From Lujinxingia vulgaris (GTDB lineage: Bacteria > Myxococcota_A > Bradymonadia > Bradymonadales > Bradymonadaceae): a stretch of 64,000 nucleotides of DNA. Both the position numbers and the translations under genes were made by a program. Shown here piece after piece: positions 62,161 to 64,000 of this stretch. Under the pieces are notes generated by a model. That model was not told the origin of the DNA and ran no database searches. It was given only the letters and a program-made list of their open reading frames with translations. Each line of letters starts with the position of its first letter. Positions within the stretch are counted from its first letter, which is position 1. The stretch lies in the NCBI RefSeq assembly GCF_007997015.1, contig NZ_VOSM01000004.1, positions 1 to 64,000 of the forward strand, given 5' to 3'.

Positions 62161-62966
62161 GAGGCCTCCGAGAGTTCATGGGAGCGCAGAATCCACGCGC
62201 TTAAGTCCGGGGTGAGGGTGTTGAACTCGACGAGATGTCCCATGCGCCGCAGCGTGATGTTGGGGAGGGTGCGCAGGCGGTCTTCGAGGAAGGTGCCGCT
62301 GAGCCCCACGGAGCGCAGGTAGGGGTTGTCGAGCAGCGAGCCCTCGATGTGCAGCTCGCGCAGGAGGTGCACCATGTACGAGAGCGCGCGGTCGGAGACG
62401 CGGGGGTATTGCAGCGGCCGCGGGTCGCGGGTGCTGGCGACGAGCCCGGCGTTGTACGCGGCGGTCAGAAGTTTGCTCGCAAAAGCCACGCGGGTCGTAC
62501 GCCCCCAGCGCTCTTCGTTGCCCCGCGAGACCCAGCGGAGCACCTGCTCACGCGAGACGGTGGGATCGAGGGCCTGGCGCCGCTCTTCGAGAAAGTCGCC
62601 GGTGAACGCGCGGTAAAGAGGGTCCGCGAGCTGGAGGTGCCAGTGGCAGATGACGGCGCGGGTGGCGGGCGCCATGGCTTCCCAGTTCGCGAGCGCGTGC
62701 AACGCCGGCGGGTAGGCGTCGTAGCGGGCCTGCATCTCGCGCATGATCACTTTGACGCGGCTCTCGCTCACCGCGCCAAACCAGCGCTCTTCGAGTGCCG
62801 GCTGCCAGGCGCGTTGCGGATCGGCGGCGTCGACGCGCTGCCAGTAGGCGCGCGACTCTTCCACGCCGAGCTGAAAGCGCAGGATGCGGGTGTGAATCTC
62901 GCGGGTTTCGGCGAGTTTCTTGGCGTCTTCGTCGGGCGCGTCGCTATTGTCGGGAGCCGTAGACAT
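62157..62966 (-). CDS. brxA: BrxA (DUF1819 family)
   Basis: A 269-aa protein whose ATG overlaps the brxE stop by one base (TGATG at 62964-62968). Features of BrxA include RVKVIMREMQARYDAYPPAL, ATRAVICHWHLQLADPLYRA, FTGDFLEERRQALDPTVSRE and FASKLLTAAYNAGLVASTRD, all of which fit the DNA-binding winged-helix fold known for the family. A C-terminal part has LHIEGSLLDNPYLRSVGLSG. BrxA binds DNA and is conserved in BREX types 1, 3, 5 and 6. The start is firm because of the overlap. Confidence 0.92.
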   Translation of the reverse strand: MSTAPDNSDAPDEDAKKLAETREIHTRILRFQLGVEESRAYWQRVDAADPQRAWQPALEERWFGAVSESRVKVIMREMQARYDAYPPALHALANWEAMAPATRAVICHWHLQLADPLYRAFTGDFLEERRQALDPTVSREQVLRWVSRGNEERWGRTTRVAFASKLLTAAYNAGLVASTRDPRPLQYPRVSDRALSYMVHLLRELHIEGSLLDNPYLRSVGLSGTFLEDRLRTLPNITLRRMGHLVEFNTLTPDLSAWILRSHELSEAS

Positions 62967-63544
62967 CAGAGCTCGTAGTGGGGCTGGGGGAAGGTGTCGT
63001 CGAAGGCGCCGGAGGTGGTGAGGGCCGCGGCGAGGTTACGGATCTGGTCAAGCGGTGAGTCCGGGACCTCGCCGGTGAGGCGGCGGCCGCCGGGGGTGGT
63101 GCGTGAGTTGGGAGGCTCGGGGAGCTTGAGCGCTTCAGCGAGTTTTGCGGCGTCGAAAGGCGCGTCGGGCACGGCGATCTCGAGCAGTGGCAGCGCCTGG
63201 GCGGGCGTTTCGCCGCTGAGCTTGAGCGCGCGAAGACGCTGCTCGATCTGGCGATCGACCTCGAAGCTCAGGTGAAAGAGCGTGCGCTGGCGCGCCGCGT
63301 TGGCGCTCTGGGTGCGCATCGCCTCGGAGTGGCGGCGGCCAGCCTCGCGCGCGGCTTCGAGCCCCGCCCAGCGGTGGGTGACGGGGAGGAGGCGTTTGAG
63401 GAGGTCACCACCGCCCATGTCATCGACGAGGTCGGTTTGCCACCAGGCGAGCCTGGGGGGTTCGCAGGCGCCCTCCCCGGCCCAGCCGACGAGAAGCTGG
63501 ATGGCGAGGATGGCGTCGAGTGTGTGTTCGGGAAGTTCGAGCAT
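62966..63544 (-). CDS. brxE: BrxE, first gene of the type 6 BREX operon
   Basis: A 192-aa protein. ATG at 63544 has AGGAG 9 nt upstream; an in-frame start at 63565 lacks one. ELPEHTLDAILAIQLLVGWA, PPRLAWWQTDLVDDMGGGDL, LLKRLLPVTHRWAGLEAARE and ALPLLEIAVPDAPFDAAKLA fit the small protein that opens type 6 operons. The assignment relies partly on position: it is the only gene ahead of brxA and overlaps it. BrxE has no known activity. The promoter of the operon should lie in the G-rich repeat region just upstream. Confidence 0.85.
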   Translation of the reverse strand: MLELPEHTLDAILAIQLLVGWAGEGACEPPRLAWWQTDLVDDMGGGDLLKRLLPVTHRWAGLEAAREAGRRHSEAMRTQSANAARQRTLFHLSFEVDRQIEQRLRALKLSGETPAQALPLLEIAVPDAPFDAAKLAEALKLPEPPNSRTTPGGRRLTGEVPDSPLDQIRNLAAALTTSGAFDDTFPQPHYEL

Positions 63545-64000
63545 CGAGGCTACTCCTGACTTCAACCCCTGGTTGCGTATGAGCGGCCCGTGGGGGGCCG
63601 GTTCGTGTGGGGGGTATTGTGGCGGAAGTGGGGGGGCGTTGGGAAGGGGGATTTGTAACGGGTCGTGGCTTGGGGGGTGGGGTGGGGTTGGGAGGTGGGT
63701 GTGGGGGTCGGTGGTGTGCGGGTTGTGGTTAGGTGGTTGTGGGGTTGGGTGGTTGTGGGGCGCTGGGGTTGGCGAGGTGGGTCGATCTGTGAGGGCGTTG
63801 GGGGGTGTGCGAGTTTCGGGGCCCTGGGGGCGTTCGGGCTATGGGGTGAGTTTAGGCGGGGAGTTGGGTGGGGGAAAGGCGGTGAATGATCGTGTGGGGT
63901 GGAAAAAGGAGGGTTTTGGGTGGGAAGGCGTGTGGGGAGCGATCGCATACCCCGAACGGGGCGTTTAGGGGGTCGAAAAAGGCACAGGGTGCCTCTCGCT
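63545..64000. repeat. Region upstream of the BREX operon with inverted C-rich repeats
   Basis: No gene is seen. From about 63600 to 63830 the plus strand is G-rich (GTTGTGGTTAGGTGGTTGTG, GGGGCGCTGGGGTTGGCGAG, GTGGGTCGATCTGTGAGGGC), an inverted copy of the repeat family found left of brxHI. CCCCGAACGGGGCGTTTAGG at about 63950 matches the sequence ahead of the 42-bp array at 34.63 kb. The brxE promoter must lie in the first part, but no -35/-10 pair stands out. Confidence 0.75.

Larger units (their letters stand above)
41583..63544 (-). other. Type 6 BREX defence island with inserted cargo genes
   Basis: In transcription order: brxE, brxA, brxB, brxC, four-helix-bundle gene, pglX, 632-aa unknown, TIR protein, DUF262-HNH protein, pglZ, brxD, brxHI. 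Without the extra genes this is the published type 6 order. The first four genes overlap or nearly touch, as do pglX with the unknown gene and pglZ with brxD, so several transcription units with coupled translation are likely. BREX marks host DNA by adenine methylation through PglX and blocks phage replication without obvious cleavage of phage DNA. Confidence 0.9.

Noticed and set aside
43833-63544. Type 2 or type 5 BREX classification
   Set aside because: Type 2 would need pglW and a different leading gene, and type 5 uses brxHII and other gene order. The presence of brxE, brxA, brxB, brxD and brxHI together fits type 6.
1-64000. tRNA, rRNA or integrase genes marking an integrative element
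   Set aside because: None was recognised on either strand, so no claim of an integrative element is made for the island.

Overview
The window is GC-rich DNA from a bacterium that most resembles the Bradymonadales or other Myxococcota-like predatory deltaproteobacteria. This is inferred from the many predicted outer lipoproteins with Asp/Pro-rich linkers, Cys-rich CGNG...C modules, FG-GAP repeats and one MYXO-CTERM-like C-terminal tail. No rRNA or tRNA gene was seen, so the taxonomy is not anchored.

Left half (about 0.5-31.7 kb): cell-envelope and transport genes. It holds an M15-like peptidase lipoprotein, a two-domain fasciclin lipoprotein, a TM2 protein, a DegP/HtrA protease, a phnDCEE-type ABC transporter, a MarC-like membrane protein, two tandem pairs or triplets of paralogous lipoproteins, and a DUF4178/DUF4178/DUF350/spermidine-synthase operon. 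Its intergenic spaces carry a very abundant palindrome family (GACC-NNN-GGTC, most often TGACC-CTC-GGTCA), often in tandem arrays with 57- or 69-bp periods. Two neighbouring palindromes can also fold into a long hairpin; one of these is a good bidirectional terminator at 22.6 kb.

Right half (about 31.7-63.6 kb): a defence island. From left to right it has a HEPN-like gene with a small partner, an orphan MNT-type nucleotidyltransferase, an IetA/IetS-like pair (AAA+ ATPase and subtilase), and then a complete BREX operon on the minus strand. Read 5' to 3' the operon is brxE, brxA, brxB, brxC, (four-helix-bundle gene), pglX, (632-aa unknown), (TIR protein), (DUF262-HNH protein), pglZ, brxD, brxHI. 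This is the gene order of type 6 BREX, with an AT-rich cargo block of three genes inserted between pglX and pglZ. The target-recognition part of PglX is also AT-rich, as if exchanged by recombination.

The palindrome family stops near 22.7 kb. From there on intergenic spaces carry a second repeat family: C-rich on one strand, with a period of about 92 bp where tandem. Several copies contain four G-runs on the other strand and so could form G-quadruplexes. Copies separate most defence modules, and inverted copies bracket the four-helix-bundle gene and the island as a whole, which suggests the repeats may mediate module exchange.

The most promising undescribed items are the cargo block in the BREX operon, especially the unrecognised 632-aa protein next to a TIR effector, and the two intergenic repeat systems.
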